Part shown: positions 22,841-35,246 of the stretch, in pieces
Layout of the letters: every line of letters begins with the position of its first letter
Position numbering within the stretch: position 1 is the first letter of the stretch
The notes under the pieces: generated by a model
Database searches by the model: none
Told to the model about the DNA's origin: nothing
Seen by the model: only the letters and a program-made list of their open reading frames with translations
Assembly: GCA_000827495.1 (NCBI GenBank)
Contig: KN817589.1
Coordinates: 1-64,000 of the forward strand
DNA length: 64,000 nucleotides
Source: Hypholoma sublateritium FD-334 SS-4
Lineage: Eukaryota > Basidiomycota > Agaricomycetes > Agaricales > Strophariaceae
Direction of reading: 5' to 3'
Made by a program: the position numbers and the translations under genes

Positions 22841-24891
22841 TCAATGTGAATGCTCTGCAATAGTGCGTACGAGACGTTCCGCCTCTTGGGATCTCGGTTG
22901 AATGGTGCACTTGAAAGGCAGCGGATGACTAGATAATTGTACTCAGTATATGGATAGAGTGGGATAAGACGAACGTACCAAACCAACGAAGATGTATACT
23001 TAATCTCTGCTTCAATTGGGTTCCCTTTTTCATCCATGGCTTTTGTGATGTTGAACGCAGATAAAAGGGACGCCGTTGTGAGCCAAAGGGCTGAGAGCGC
23101 CAGCGCCTTTCCAGGGCATTCCCTATTAATTCGAAGATTGAGATGATATGTTCAGAGGACCAAGAGGCGACACAAACCTGCGACCAAACCCGAAGGCCAT
23201 CGTCGACGGTTCTCTGATATCCAGATTCAACTTTCCATCCTTGAGAAACCTTTCTGGATTGAAGACGTCGGGATTGGGTCCGTAGTCTTCTTCGTTGCGA
23301 AGCATGGCATAAGCGTTCGCTAGAATGATAGAACCCTTGGGAATAAAGTAGCCGTCGTATACATCGTCTCGTGTGAGCTGGTGCGGGAAGGCTTAAAAGC
23401 TTGATTTCAGCCCCAGTTTCCAAAGCTCCAAAAATAAAGTGACCCACGAAACGGCGTAACAGGTTTCCAGCTAAAAAAAAACGTCGATCAGAAACGAGTG
23501 AGATATCTGACGCGAATAATATTTCAACGGCACCGTAGAACTTCCTTGACAATAGCAGAGATGTACGGTAGATCGGCCTCGTCGCTGTGTTCTGGGAGAC
23601 GCTTTGTCCCAACAACTGCATCGAGCTCCTTTTGTGCCCTTTCCTGGATCTCAGGATAATTTAGCATCGCGAGAATGAAGGTGTGTATAGAGGAGACTGC
23701 TGTATCCGAGCCACCTTGCCAAACGAAAGGTCGGAATGTGGCGCAAATAGGTGAATTGGATTTGCTTACCCGCAAAGAACATCCCGGCGGTATCTCGAAT
23801 GACATCCTTCTGCCGTTTAGCATCTGGGCCGTCTTCGAGTAGGTCTAATGCCTCGGATACAAAGGATGGTTGGGCGGTCCCTTCAGCCTAGCAAATACAA
23901 CATCCGGTGAATATCGTTTGACCGATGCTAAGTTGAGTAAACTACTCACCAATTCTTGCACAGTCTTTTCGAACGGCTCTACGCGAAAGCGCTCCTGTAA
24001 CTCCCTCCATTTTCTTGCCTTCGTCTGGAACCCTGCTCCAGGAACAGACTCTGGAATATACTTGAGCGGAGATAGCGCGTCGACCAAGAATAGTCCAGGC
24101 GTCGCTGACTCTGCGAGTCCCGTGATGGCATGCTCTGCAAGCTCGATGAAAGGATCGTTTTTCGGTTGAATCGTAATTCCATATGCCAGAGAAAGTGTTA
24201 TCCCTCCGACCATGCTGATAATCAAATAGTAGGTCATTAATTTAGCACATAGTATTAGTAGCGTCATGTCTTACTCTCTTGTGAGCTCCAAGCCAAGGCT
24301 TGGAGCATCTATTAAGTGCGCCAGCATACGTCTGACAAACATGATCTCGCGAGGTCTGTGAAGAGTAGGGCCGGAGGAATGAAAGTGCCTTGTGAATAAT
24401 TTGCGCCTTTCTTTCCATGCGTCCCCGTATCCCATGGTTAGAAAAAGCCAGTTCCAGCCAACCCTACGCCCACACTGGCAGTCAATATAATCGGACCACG
24501 CACGAGCCGCGAGATATGTACTAACAATTCCAATGCCATGACGCTGTGAGGGCGACCAGAGTATATAGTCGCACGTTTCTCCAAGAGGTCGGTGGTCACT
24601 TTCACAGAGTTCAGGACAATGAGATCAATTCCAGCGGCATTCAGGTGGAGGATGTCGGATTCTAATAAAGCATTAGTGGATTGACTCAAGCATTTAAGCC
24701 ACAAACACACTATATTTCTTTCCCCAGATCGCGTACGTTTCCCATTCGAAACTTGTTGGTAATTCCAAGACATTACCAAGGATAGGTAATTTATTGGGGC
24801 CTGGTGGGAGTGGCAGACTTGAACGCTTTCGATTGCGAACATATAGGAAGGTAAAGAAGCAAAGGATTAAAAGAGCGGCGAGGGAAAACAT
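22841..24891 (-). CDS. Cytochrome P450 monooxygenase
   Basis: Ten exons on the minus strand: 24891-24711, 24661-24522, 24474-24275, 24214-23950, 23887-23770, 23714-23534, 23470-23448, 23391-23178, 23122-22979 and 22928-22841. The sum is 1554 nt (517 residues), normal for the family. The N-terminal anchor (MFSLAALLILCFFTFLYV) is followed by the proline hinge LPLPPGPNKLPILGN. The I-helix has GGSDTA, the K-helix has KEVLR (ExxR), and FNPERFL precedes the heme-binding FGFGRRECPG, with the Cys thiolate ligand present. It should sit in the ER membrane and use NADPH-P450 reductase for oxygen insertion into an unknown substrate. One exon is only 23 nt. All key motifs are intact. Confidence 0.93.
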
Positions 24892-25700
24892 CACAAGCAC
24901 ATATGTGGGGAGATATCAAAGCTTTCGGATAGCTGCATGGTTTTATCAAGGTTGCATTGCTCAAGCAGTTGAAATGATGAACAGATGTTGCCCACAATGG
25001 GCTCCGTCAATTCTCACGAAAGGGGTCCTACTCTGATAGGCACATCGTGTTACCAGAACGCTTTCGCGAAATGCTGTAACCAATACTTTCAGCCCTTCTC
25101 AAAAAAGTTGCCCCTTGATTCGGCCTTGAATTGGGCCATGTACAATGTGCTGCACAATCTGGTAAGAATGATAATCTCCATACAGCATTCAGACAGCTGC
25201 AGACTTATATAGGATCCGGTTTGTTGAACGTTATACAAGCAACAACAGAATAAAACAGATGATTTGTTTCGATATATCATTTCACTATGTAGTCCCTCGT
25301 ATACATAGCCGTTGCAGGCATACGTTCAACGTTCGCCTTCCAGTACTTAAGTACCGACGCTGTAAATGTAGTACTTATTTTTCAACAAGTACATACTCTG
25401 TCCGATTTTACAGTGGCCATGATTCACATCGTGCCCGCCTGAATGTCGTTGCACAATTTGCGTATGTTGTCGAATGTTCAGTCGGCGATTTTACCAGCCT
25501 TCCGCAGCCCTGCAGTAGAAGCAGGGAAGGAAGGATCTGGCCAAGTACCTGATGAATCGCAGCCGAAAATGTACCCCATGCCGACCTGATTCTTCGTTTT
25601 AAATATACGCTTCTCACGCCGATCTGAAAGGGTGTATAAGTACGGGCACCCATTTGGACTTGTGGCTTTCGGATCGCCTTCATATTCCCCTTCGCCATAC
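24892..25700. other. Intergenic, divergent promoters of P450 and DUF6534 genes
   Basis: Both neighbours start here and point away from each other. A minus-strand TATATAAG at 25211-25204 lies about 310 bp from the P450 start. A short inverted repeat around AGTACTTAAGTAC is at about 25341-25353. No coding motif is seen. Confidence 0.5.
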
Positions 25701-27302
25701 ATGTCTGCACCGTTCATTCCTCCAGACATTGTCCTCTTGTAAGTATTTTCTACGCCCCGCGATCATTCAATTTGAATAAAATGTGGTGCCTTCAGAACTG
25801 CTCCCCAGGTGGGTTGACACTATTCAGGTCGAATGTGTAGCCGTTTGTGAACAATTAATCCATAGTTACTGGGCATGATGTTCAATTGGGGGCTTTGGGG
25901 GATTCTGACCGTCCAAGTCTGTAAGTTTAAATTCATTTCCTGACACTACGCATATTTCTTACCTCGCTTTGGCGTCGCAGATCTGTACTACCTGTTCTTC
26001 AACGACTCACTGCGTGTCCGCGCACTGGGTAAGCTAAATTAGCCATCTCATACCGAGCAAATAATTAACACCCTGGTAGTCTACACGCTTTACTTCCTCG
26101 AATGTGTGCAAACAGCGCTGTCCAGCGCCGACATAATCCATTGGTTCTCGAAGGGTTGGGGACAGCTGAGCTTTTTGTCGGATCCATATGTTAATCCCAT
26201 CGATCTGCCCATGATGGCTGGTCTTATTGCCATGACCGTCCAACTATACTTCACGTGGCGGATCTGGATTCTGAGTGCTTCCCTCCCTCTTGCAATCTTT
26301 ATTGGAGCTATATCTGTCGCGCAATGTGTTGCGGGGTTCGTTGCGGGTATCCAAGTAAGATATTTTTGACCAACCCACGTCGGATACCCTACTCACTAAC
26401 CGTTCGCTTTACAGGCTCTTCAAGTCGGGGATTTGACCAAACTGTCGTCGCTTTTGGCACCTAAAGTACGTCTCATACAAATATGCCGATACGGGTGCTG
26501 AATGTAAGTTAGCTATGGCTGGCGGGGGCAGCGATATCGGACACTTTGATTGCTGTTGCAATGTGCTACTTTGTAAGTTTAAGTCAACGCTTTGAATACT
26601 GTCCGCGACGCCACTAATTCATTCGGTGCCACACAGCTGTACCGCGCCAGGCAGCGCAGTCTGGTTCCACACACAAATTATATTCTAAAGCGTATCATTA
26701 GTCTCACCATTGAGACTAACGCTTTATCAGGTATGTTTACGGTTCAACTGAAAAAACAGCACACCATTCTAAGCAATTTTTCAGCGTCCGTTGCTATTAT
26801 TACTTTGATTCTTTTCATCAGGTTCCCCGTACGTTTTTCCTAATGTAAACTCATCAGCCACACTGACAGTTTCTGACAGAACAACACACTCTTTATCTGC
26901 CCGTACGCCCGATAACTTTGAAGCTCAGTGTCGTCTACTGACCCGCCTCTTTAGCCCTTATGCCCTCGGAAAATTATATTCGAATACACTCTTGGTTATA
27001 TTCAACAACCGGATGGTGCTCCCTAACGACAACGGAAAGACTGCCTCGATTGGACTGAAGGGTCTCACCGCAGCAAACCACGCACACACCAGTGATCATT
27101 CGTCGAGAATACAGGATGATGGTATCAAAATCACGGTGCTTCGACAGACTGATGGAGAGCCCAGCGACATGGACCTGGATATGGAGTCTCAAAGAGGCGT
27201 ACATACTGTAAGTCAACGGTCAAATATGGTCGTGATTCTGTTCTTGACGAATGATTACAGATGACGAAGCGGATTTCTCTTGATGCTGCTCCTCGGAGAT
27301 GA
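25701..27302 (+). CDS. Multi-spanning membrane protein, DUF6534 type
   Basis: Twelve exons: 25701-25738, 25796-25808, 25866-25920, 25981-26028, 26080-26354, 26415-26465, 26513-26572, 26637-26730, 26785-26828, 26880-26902, 26955-27207 and 27261-27302. They join in frame to 331 residues. The start MSAPFIPPDIVLLTAPQLLG and the run LLGMMFNWGLWGILTVQVYL match the usual opening of this agaricomycete family. About seven hydrophobic segments follow (for example DLPMMAGLIAMTVQLYFTWR, ASLPLAIFIGAISVAQ and ASVAIITLILFI). Then come the family-typical IETNALS and YALGKLYSNTLLVIFNNR and a cytosolic acidic tail. The topology resembles a 7-TM receptor, but no function is established. The second exon is only 13 nt, and skipping it would break the frame. 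Confidence 0.88.
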
Positions 27303-27961
27303 TCTATTTTTATCCTGGCAGTGGCGCCACCAAAAAATCAATATAATCTCTCAATTCGGACATCGTAGGTTAGCGTAGAACAGAGATATAGATTTGTATA
27401 GAATGGACTTTGCGACCTGGGTACAAGTGCTGTGCAGCCAAGGGGAATTCTTTGTCCGGCGCTTAAATGTGGACACCCAATGTTATCCATCATATGGAGA
27501 TCCATCAATCGCCGGCTCTTGGGTGGTGCCATTGTGTTTCCCTCAATCCACAAGAACCATACACTACATACTAGAGACTTCATCACTGCATGTTCCCTTC
27601 CATAGACTCCAGCATAACTATATACTTCTGCGCATAATCCTGTCGCCATTGCCGAGCCACGGGGCGTCTCGGATCTCAGCTACGCTCCCTAGTGGGGTGC
27701 ACGATAAACTATCCAATCAGATCTCGTTGGCCAGCCAATTGGAATGAAGTTAACTTTTTTACATCAAAAAAATCGGGTGCAGCATCTTTCACTTCGAAGT
27801 TAACGGATGCAATTAGTTGTTCTGGTATTTTTCGTGTATATATACATTTGTAGGGAGCTTCATGTAACCAAATGGGAACGTTTAAGCTTGGCTAGCAACC
27901 TTTGCTGCCGCCTTGAAGAGGATTCGCAGGGGGTAAGCTGTAAGGCGCGTATAAGTAGAAG
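27303..27961. other. Intergenic between convergent genes
   Basis: 3' flanks of the DUF6534 and MAPEG genes. No motif-bearing frame. Confidence 0.5.
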
Positions 27962-28686
27962 TTAACATCTGGTAACATGGAGCTTACATAGACCAAAGAA
28001 GTACAAGATAGTGCTACATGTCATTGATCGTCAGAAGAGCCACTTGAACAAGAGTGAATCCAACTCACCGAGGATGTCCGTTCAACACATCATTGAAGTG
28101 GATGTAAATCGTGTTGTATGCAATCCTCGTGGCGACGCTATTTAAGCGTAAGAAACTATGAATTTATTGACGTCCAAGCAATTGAACTCACTAAGACAGA
28201 GCGGCAATGTTCAACCAGCGGTTATCAAGACCGGCGTAGCTTCCAGCAAGCTGAAGGGAGGTCACCAACTAATACCCCCATAAACGAATAACGAGGTACT
28301 CACGACAGCCCCAAACCAGAGTGGCATAGCCTCGGTTCCATTTTGGTGTGCTCCTTCCATACGCGCGAGTTGCAGCTGTGTTGCTTGCGGGAGCTTCCCA
28401 ACCAGACCCTTCGCTTCATTCGAACGGGGCAGAGTGCTAAAGCAGTTATCAGCGCTTCTAGATCGACATACTATACGAGCACTAGATCATACTTGTTGTA
28501 GCCAATGAGCTTGTCAATTTTCAAGTACTAGAGAACACGGTGTGAACATCAACATCAATGTTCCCTGTCTTCCGGATATGCACTGACCTTCATGGTGTGG
28601 GGATAGAAGCTGGTGAACCATATCACGGGGAGAGAGTACAGCGCCAAAGGGCTGTCCAGGTTAATGGAGGAAAAGAAGGCGCTCAT
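27962..28686 (-). CDS. MAPEG-family membrane protein (glutathione/eicosanoid type)
   Basis: Exons on the minus strand: 28686-28588, 28527-28493, 28436-28304, 28250-28192, 28137-28069 and 28013-27962, giving 148 residues, a normal MAPEG length. The sequence TLPRSNEAKG, then QLARMEGAHQNGTEAMPLWF, SYAGLDNRWLNIA and VATRIAYNTIYIHF is the MAPEG core, including the conserved ARMEGAHQNG stretch and the R-Y helix. Four hydrophobic helices in the ER or outer mitochondrial membrane are expected. Family members conjugate or peroxidise lipids with glutathione. The end is uncertain: reading through gives ILYFFGLCKLHVTRC and a stop at 27962, while a 19-nt intron (27987-27969) would extend the protein to 27892. 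An intron that short is improbable. Confidence 0.87.
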
Positions 28687-28783
28687 GATGAATGTCCGAA
28701 GGGATGGTGGGGGGTGGGTGTGAAGGCTTCCGAAGACAAAAGTGGGCCGTGTGTCAAAACGCTGGTTGCCCCGCGTTTTGACT

Positions 28784-28792
28784 TATATATAA
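28784..28792 (-). promoter_or_regulatory. TATA box of the MAPEG gene
   Basis: On the minus strand TATATATAA lies about 100 bp upstream of the start codon at 28686, fitting a fungal TATA promoter. Confidence 0.5.
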
Positions 28793-29945
28793 AGGCCTAC
28801 ATGCTTACCAATTACCCGGATCACTTCCACATCACCAGGGCGCGTATTTGCAGCATGCCGTCCGTTTGTTCCATGTCATATGTGAAACCTTACCGCGTGA
28901 CACAGTAAATCGTCGTGCAAGTAGTGGTTTGTCCAATACACGCGCACCAGGCTTCATAATGATAAATTCCTCAGTGCTATGGAAGTTGGCAGCCAGGCCT
29001 GGGACGAGCCCGGACGAGCTGGATACGCATTGGAGGTGGAGCACTGGAGGCGGACTCCGGAGTGGAGGACTCGGGTGACTGATTTCAAACGTGTTGCGTC
29101 CCAAATAGGCAATTTCATCAACACTCGATCACGTGAAGTCAATATCCTGACAAAAGTAATCACGCCTCTGCGAGCGCTTAAATTAATGGATGACATCCGA
29201 CCGAAGACCAGCCGAGAACACGCCCGAGACACGCTTCATCAGAAAGGTACGTGGAGGCAGATGCACTCTACTGGACGCCCTCGTCAATTGACGATTGCAA
29301 GCCAAATGGTCTGAGTGCTCGAGATTCGCAGTCTTATCGTTCCCTTCCCTGCACCGCACCAAAAGCACGCTGTCAGACACGTCGCACCAGCGCGTTCAAT
29401 TCAATACCAAGCGCAGAGCGTTATCCACGAATAGCAGCATAAATTAATACAGAAGTCGCAGCAAACATGCCACCGGACCCGGCCGCCTATCACAATCCAC
29501 CTCGCATCCAGTGGCATCAAGCAGATAACAGCGTACTCAGGCCTGTCAGTGTCAGACGCAAGCGAGGTTCGCTCTCGCCAGCAGGCACCGCACACAATGC
29601 AACAACTAGGAGACTAGGAGTGAAGTACACTGGTTCGTTATTTCATAACATCGTCGTTCTACAACACATCAGCATAGACATGACAGACCTAGGAGTCAGA
29701 CGAGAAGAGTCCACGCGCGGGCACGGTGATGGTGGGGGAGGGCAACAGCAAAATAGCACTGTAAGTAAGTAATATAATAATTCAAGTTAAGTCCGTCGCA
29801 CGGGCTGTGGTATATGGGAGCATAGGGCAGATAACCAAGGGAAAGAAAGCGCACCAAAATCAAAATCAAAATCAACCAACCACCGCGCCGAGAAGAACCG
29901 CCCCCTCCCCTCCTTATTTGCGTCCTACAGCAGAAGATACACCCC
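28793..29945. other. Intergenic, no supported gene
   Basis: Several open frames (for example 28979-29314 and 29467-29772 on the plus strand) have start codons but no recognisable motif. The second ends near GTAAGTAAGT, a possible donor without a clear partner exon. I see nothing firm. Confidence 0.45.
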
Positions 29946-32900
29946 TCACTGAATAAGATCCGGCGGGCCCCCGCTAACGTCCACCTTGCCCTTCGCGTCC
30001 ATCGTCGCATGGCGCTCGCCGACGACAATGCCCTCCTCGCGGCACGCACGCGCCTCGCTCGCCGACATCCCAAGCGTGTCGCGCGGGATCCACACCGCGC
30101 GCTGCGGGCGCGACGCCGCAGGGTGCGCGAACCCATAGCTCTCCTCCGTCGCCGCCGCGACCTCGTCCACCGCGTCCTTCGGCTTGAGCTGCTCCTTCTC
30201 CTGCTCGTGCCCATCGGACGACGACGCGCGCGGCTCGTCTGCCTCCTCGGTCACTTCAGCGGGGACGGCCTCGATGACGGGCGGGGTGTACGTGCGGTCC
30301 TGCAGACTGAGCGGCAGCGCGGTGAGCAGGGGGCCGTATGAATTGTTGATGATCGTCTGGAAGCCGGCCTGTGTCGCATAGCGGATCAGTCAACCACCCA
30401 ACGCGGCAGGCAGATGTGGAGCAGACTCACGGTGAGCACGATGAGTACGACCATGAGCGCCCCCTCGGGGATCGCGCTTGGACTGTTGTTCTCGTCTTGG
30501 GCAAGGAAGAAGAGCGCGCAGAGGCATATTTGCTGCACATAGAGTCCGACAAAGATGTGCTGCATGGCCTTGGGGTAGAACAGCCCACCGGTATCCGTCG
30601 TGGTTGGCTGCTGGTACGCATACAGGAATAGGTACTTGTAGAGCATGTAGAATGCGAAGAACGTCGCACACGCGAGGCCGTTGATGATTGGGGAAATGAT
30701 CGAGTATCCGAGAGCTATCGAGAACAGTAAGTCAACAGTCCCCAAAGCAGCCCAACAGTGAAAAACGCGTACTGATAACAACTAGAAGCGTCATGCCAGG
30801 GAAAGTGGTTCCCCATGCGACGCTGGCGGGGACATACTTGATGCCCCACACAGAGCGGGGGGTAGATCCCAAGATGATTAATTTGACATAATATATGATG
30901 AGTCGGACAATCTGCAGGAAGCCGCCAGCGACACCGGAAAGGCCCTGCAAGATAATGTACCTGTCCACAATCCACGGTATGAGTACAGGTCCAAAATCGC
31001 ACATAGAGAAAAGAAACGTACGTGAGGAAGAAAGTCGACGCCTTGGGCAAATTTGATGCCAAAATCGACGGAATAGATGTCGGGTCGTGAATGAGTGAGT
31101 TGAGGGAGGCGATAATACCAGACGATAGTGTAACAATCAAAAACGAGTGCTGCACAGAACCTGATTAGCTACCTCTTGTTAGAACGCGAACAGCACACTT
31201 ACGAGGACTTGGAACAAGAAGAAGCGGGTCATAAGCGAGAGCTCGAGACCTGTGTACTTAGGGATACCCTCAAAGCGCGCGAGCAGCCGCAGGATAATGG
31301 GCAGCAGCATCATTAGCACCGCGAGCAGGACGGGAGGGAGGATACCCTATCATAGAGGATTAATTCAGATTTTGTTGGGGAAGGAGAAACATAGGTGCTT
31401 ACAGAGATGATGCCGACGACGACCTTCGGTAAGGTGCAGATCCACGCAAGGAACTTGGCAGTCACACAGACCGTGTGGATGTTCGAGATGACACCGACGA
31501 AAGCGACTGCATGTCTGCCTTTAGATGCATGCCCACACAACGTATCATAGAGTTCACATACCAGGGAAAGCCCAGAGGAGGATAAGACCAGCGGTAGCAG
31601 CATAGCTGAGGGCAATTCGGATCTGAAAGGGGCACAATTTGTTAGAAGATGTAGGCGAGGAGAATGTATGGGCGAATTCCGTGGCGACGTGGGCAGAGAA
31701 AGGGAATAGGGGGGCCAAGCGCGGATAGCAGTCGCGGCGGGTAAATGCGCATGCATGCACAAGCCACGCATATAGACACGAATATGCACTGAGTGTTAGC
31801 GCCCACGGTTCGCGCGCGTATGTCCACTCGGAAAGCAAGTACCAGTAACTCACCTTCTGCTCGTACGGGTTCAGCCCAAGGTTTGCCCAAATAACATCAG
31901 TAGGCGCAACCTCCACATATCGATTCGCTGCAACGCCACAACTCCAGTCAGCACAGACCTCGCTCCAAGCAAACAAAAACAACTCACACATCCGGTACGG
32001 CTCGTGGTGCGCAAGCACCTGCACCGCAAGATGCGCCGAGATCTGCCTGTTGAACGTAACAAACGCGCTGTTCATCGGCGGGTACTCGCCCTCCGGGCCC
32101 CCAGGACCCACAACGCGCCCCTTGATCGCCTCCGCACCCTTCGCCATGCCGCTGATCGTGCCTTTCGCCACACTCCCAACGGCGCCGACGGCCTGTTTCC
32201 CTGCCTTGAGCGGGTTCAAGTCGTCCAAACGCAGCTCCGCCGACGTCCTGAGCCGCGGGTTTCCTTCCTCATCGACCGCGGCCTCTTGGAAGATCGCGTC
32301 GTCGCTGTTGTCAACGTCCGCCGCACCGCGCTCGTCCGAGGCGCTGATGTGCGCGCGCCCCGCATCGAGCAGTTGCGTGCACACGAGGATCTCCTTGCGC
32401 GCCCAGGTGATGCTGTCGACCTTCTCGCCGAACAGCCCGAGGAAGCCGAGCTTGTGCGTGGGCCTGTCGGACTCGGGGACCGCGACTTCTGCGTTCTCGA
32501 CGGCGTTGTGCTCGACGTCGCTCTTCTCGGTGTCCTTGCCCTTCCCCGCGGCCTTGAGGCGCAGCTTCGCGGCGGTGCGCAGGAGCGCCGTCTCCGCGGA
32601 CTCGAGCTTCGCGCAGGCGGCGGTGCGGCGGTCGTAGATGTCCGGCAGCTCCTTCAGGTTGCGGTTGATCCAGATTTTCTTGACGCCACCGGGGAGCTCA
32701 TTGAAGAGCTTGAAGAGGGCGTCTTGGGTGAGGTACTTTTTCGGGATGCCGGTGATGAGGATCGTGTTGGCCTGAACAGATTTAGCGTGGGTGCGCTCGA
32801 TGAGGTGCTGTTGGCGGGTGATGATGAAGTGACGCATCTCGCCCTTGATTTGGTAGAAGATCCAGACTGCGCTGGATGAGACGGCAACGCAGAGAACAAA

Positions 32901-33468
32901 GCACGGTTACACGCACATGTGAAGGCATACACCAGGATGATGTGCGCGGCGTATCTGGCCTGCTTGTTGGGTGCGACATTGCCAAAGGTAAATATATCCA
33001 GGCCAGCGTTCACGCCCACGGAGGTTTTGACTGACGTCAGTGGGAGAAGCACAATCCAGGAGATGATCCAGATGGGTGTGAATGTGATGGCCATGACGCG
33101 CAGGAAGCGCACGAAAAAATAGGCGTCGAGCCCGTTGACGCGGATGATGGCGCGGTAGTCAGCACGGAAGACGGCCAGCGGCCACATGAAGCGGTTGCGC
33201 GAAAGAGGCTTTGCGCGCTTTCTGGACAACGATGAGAGAACAATCCAGCTGAGAGCTCATGAACGTACTCGGGTTCGGGGACATAGGTGAGGGGCTCGTA
33301 GATTGCCTTGAAGTAGGGTCGGATGAGGGTGAAGACGGCGAGCTCGGCGCCGAAGACGATGGCATTGAAGACGAGGGCAGTAACGAACGTCGCGGTCGAC
33401 GCGGAGGTCGCGGTGTCGATGCTGGTGCCGTTGCTGGACGCCCGCGCAAAAAGGACGGGGTCGTGCAT
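29946..33468 (-). CDS. CSC1/TMEM63-type mechanosensitive (osmosensing) cation channel
   Basis: Eleven exons on the minus strand: 33468-33269, 33221-32917, 32866-31988, 31927-31854, 31622-31562, 31506-31403, 31346-31203, 31149-31022, 30960-30773, 30714-30431 and 30368-29946, totalling 2790 nt (929 residues). An N-terminal TM (FVTALVFNAIVFGAELAVF) and SRNRFMWPLAVFRADY begin the late exocytosis-type N-domain. A large cytosolic domain starts with NTILITGIPKKYL and ends with APTDVIWANLGLNPYEQK. The RSN1/DUF221 membrane core follows (LILLWAFPVAFVGVISNI, PPVLLAVLMMLLPIILRLL, KYTGLELSLMTRFFLFQVL, GLSGVAGGFLQIVRL, ALGYSIISPIINGLA-like). An acidic C-terminal tail completes it. These channels pass calcium and other cations in response to membrane tension or hyperosmotic shock. 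An insertion rich in Ala/Asp within the cytosolic domain looks lineage-specific. Confidence 0.93.
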
Positions 33469-34842
33469 GTTGGGAGGGATGGTGGCGGAATATCCGCGAT
33501 TCTGTTTATATCAGGCCAGTTGACGTATTGCATTTTTGGTTCCATATCCCCATTTGGGCTGATCGTCACCCTAGGTTTGTGTTGCCGTGGCGTCATCGCT
33601 CCACCTCCATGATGCCCACACAATTATTCCCAGACGCGCTCCGCATTCACGCAACACCAGGCCTCTAAAACACACGAAAGACCCACCTGGAATCTTTTCT
33701 ATCGAGTGAAGGAAGCTGGAAGAATGGTTGGAGAAGGAGATATCTTAGCGGATCACATGACTTTGATCACTAGCGGCGGCTAAATTTAACCCGATCGGAA
33801 CTAATTTAGGGAGCGTTCCGGACAGGAGGACTGCTTAGCGGCTTTTTTTAGGACGTTCATCACTCCTCCGAGGTACCATCCGCCTCATGGACCCCCACGC
33901 TGTGCGCACACCGGCACGCTAGGCCTTTCCTGAGGCTGACAGCGGACCCACTGCTCTTCCGACTGTGCAGCGCCTTCGCTGGCGGACATATTGATATGTC
34001 CGCCAAACGACAAGCAGCACATACGAACGAGTAGTGCACCTCGAGCACTGATTCTCAGACTCTCAGTGCATGTGGTGCGGCGCAGCGGCGGAGGCCCACG
34101 GGCCTTCATATCAACCCATTCATCCGCCGCTCTTCGGTTAATCTTGGCAGCTTCACCCGGCGATTGCGAGGATGGCTACAACCTCAAGCTTCAGAGCTCT
34201 GCGCCTCTGATTGCCTTCCATCTATCTCAGTCGCGACCTTACACAACCGTCTGGGCCGCGACGCAGACCATGAAAGCCTTGAAAACTCTGTGCCTCTCAT
34301 GGTCCGGACGTCGTCTTCAGGGGCTTGCATATATCGCTCGGGCTGCATACTTGGCACAGCGTGCGCCGATGGACTCCCCGACTCCTGTCTGGCGGTCGTA
34401 GACATCGTCCAGGAACACTTCGCAGCCGCGAAACTTGTGCATACAATTTATTTTAGGCTGTGATCAGGTTCAGAACGCAGGCATGCAATGCTCTAGCTGA
34501 ATTAAGTGTGTGGTCTTTCATGCGGTCTTCCCACCGATAACACACTCCGACTACGTTTCTGCCTGGAACTGCAGCTGGTTGTATTTGGGTTGTCTTACTG
34601 GCACAAGGACCGTTATACTTATAACGGGTCCACGAGAAAACAACATCGGACAGCAACCAAACAGCAACTGCTTGCAAGCCCCCCAGTGCGATACGCCATG
34701 ACGGCCGAAACCACTAGCCTTTATTGAAGCTTTTCTATACATTCGCGGGATCACTTGCGCTAAAAATACATCCGAGTCTAGCGACGTTGAAGAAGGTTGA
34801 AAACGTCTTGAACGATCGTCGCAACAAGTTGAACTGAACGGA
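33469..34842. other. Intergenic, upstream of the CSC1-like gene
   Basis: Contains the CSC1-like promoter and then about 1.2 kb with no motif-bearing frame. Confidence 0.5.
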
Positions 34843-35246
34843 CTCTGGATCGCGTCGTGCGTTTGGATCCGTGGTCATTTCACAGCCCATCTGAAGCGAT
34901 TGCCTCACGCCATGTATGAGTAAAATACCAGCTACTAGCAAGGTGGATTATCACCTACCATCACTTCTGGACATCGTCGATGAATGCAGACCGCCAGCCG
35001 TTCGTCATATACGCCGTCCGGGTGAGGGTTATGCTGCGCCAACATATGATCGTCCGCCCTCTGAATCGCGGCGTCCGTCCAGATTCATGCGGTCATTCTA
35101 CAGCCCATTCGAAGGTATTTCCCCACGCGGTATACTTGCGTAAAATAGCAGACATTAGCAAGGTGGGAAATCAGTGTTGGGCACCGTCAATGGATGCAGT
35201 CCGTCAGGTGTTCGTCATGCTACGCGCCGTCCGGGTGAGAATTATG
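34843..35246. repeat. Diverged tandem duplication, two units of about 190 bp
   Basis: Unit 1 (34843-35033) and unit 2 (35059-35246) align along their length. Both share TCTGGATCG/TCTGAATCG at the start, ACAGCCCAT, GTAAAATA(C/G)CAG, TAGCAAGGTGG, a TGxATGCAG block, CGTTCGTCAT-like sequence and GCCGTCCGGGTGAG near the end. There is no long open frame common to both units. The origin is unknown; it could be a decayed gene fragment or non-coding repeat. Confidence 0.75.

Noticed and set aside
20080..24891. FMO and P450 as a secondary-metabolite cluster
   Set aside because: Only two oxidising enzymes, convergent, with no synthase, transporter or regulator nearby.
29467..29772. Open frame starting MPPDPAAYHNPPRIQWHQ and ending near GTAAGTAAGT
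   Set aside because: Possible first exon, but no partner exon or homologous block could be found; not enough to call a gene.
32004..32879. 291-codon plus-strand frame opposite the CSC1-like cytosolic domain
   Set aside because: Antisense shadow; the sense strand carries the channel motifs and matching introns.
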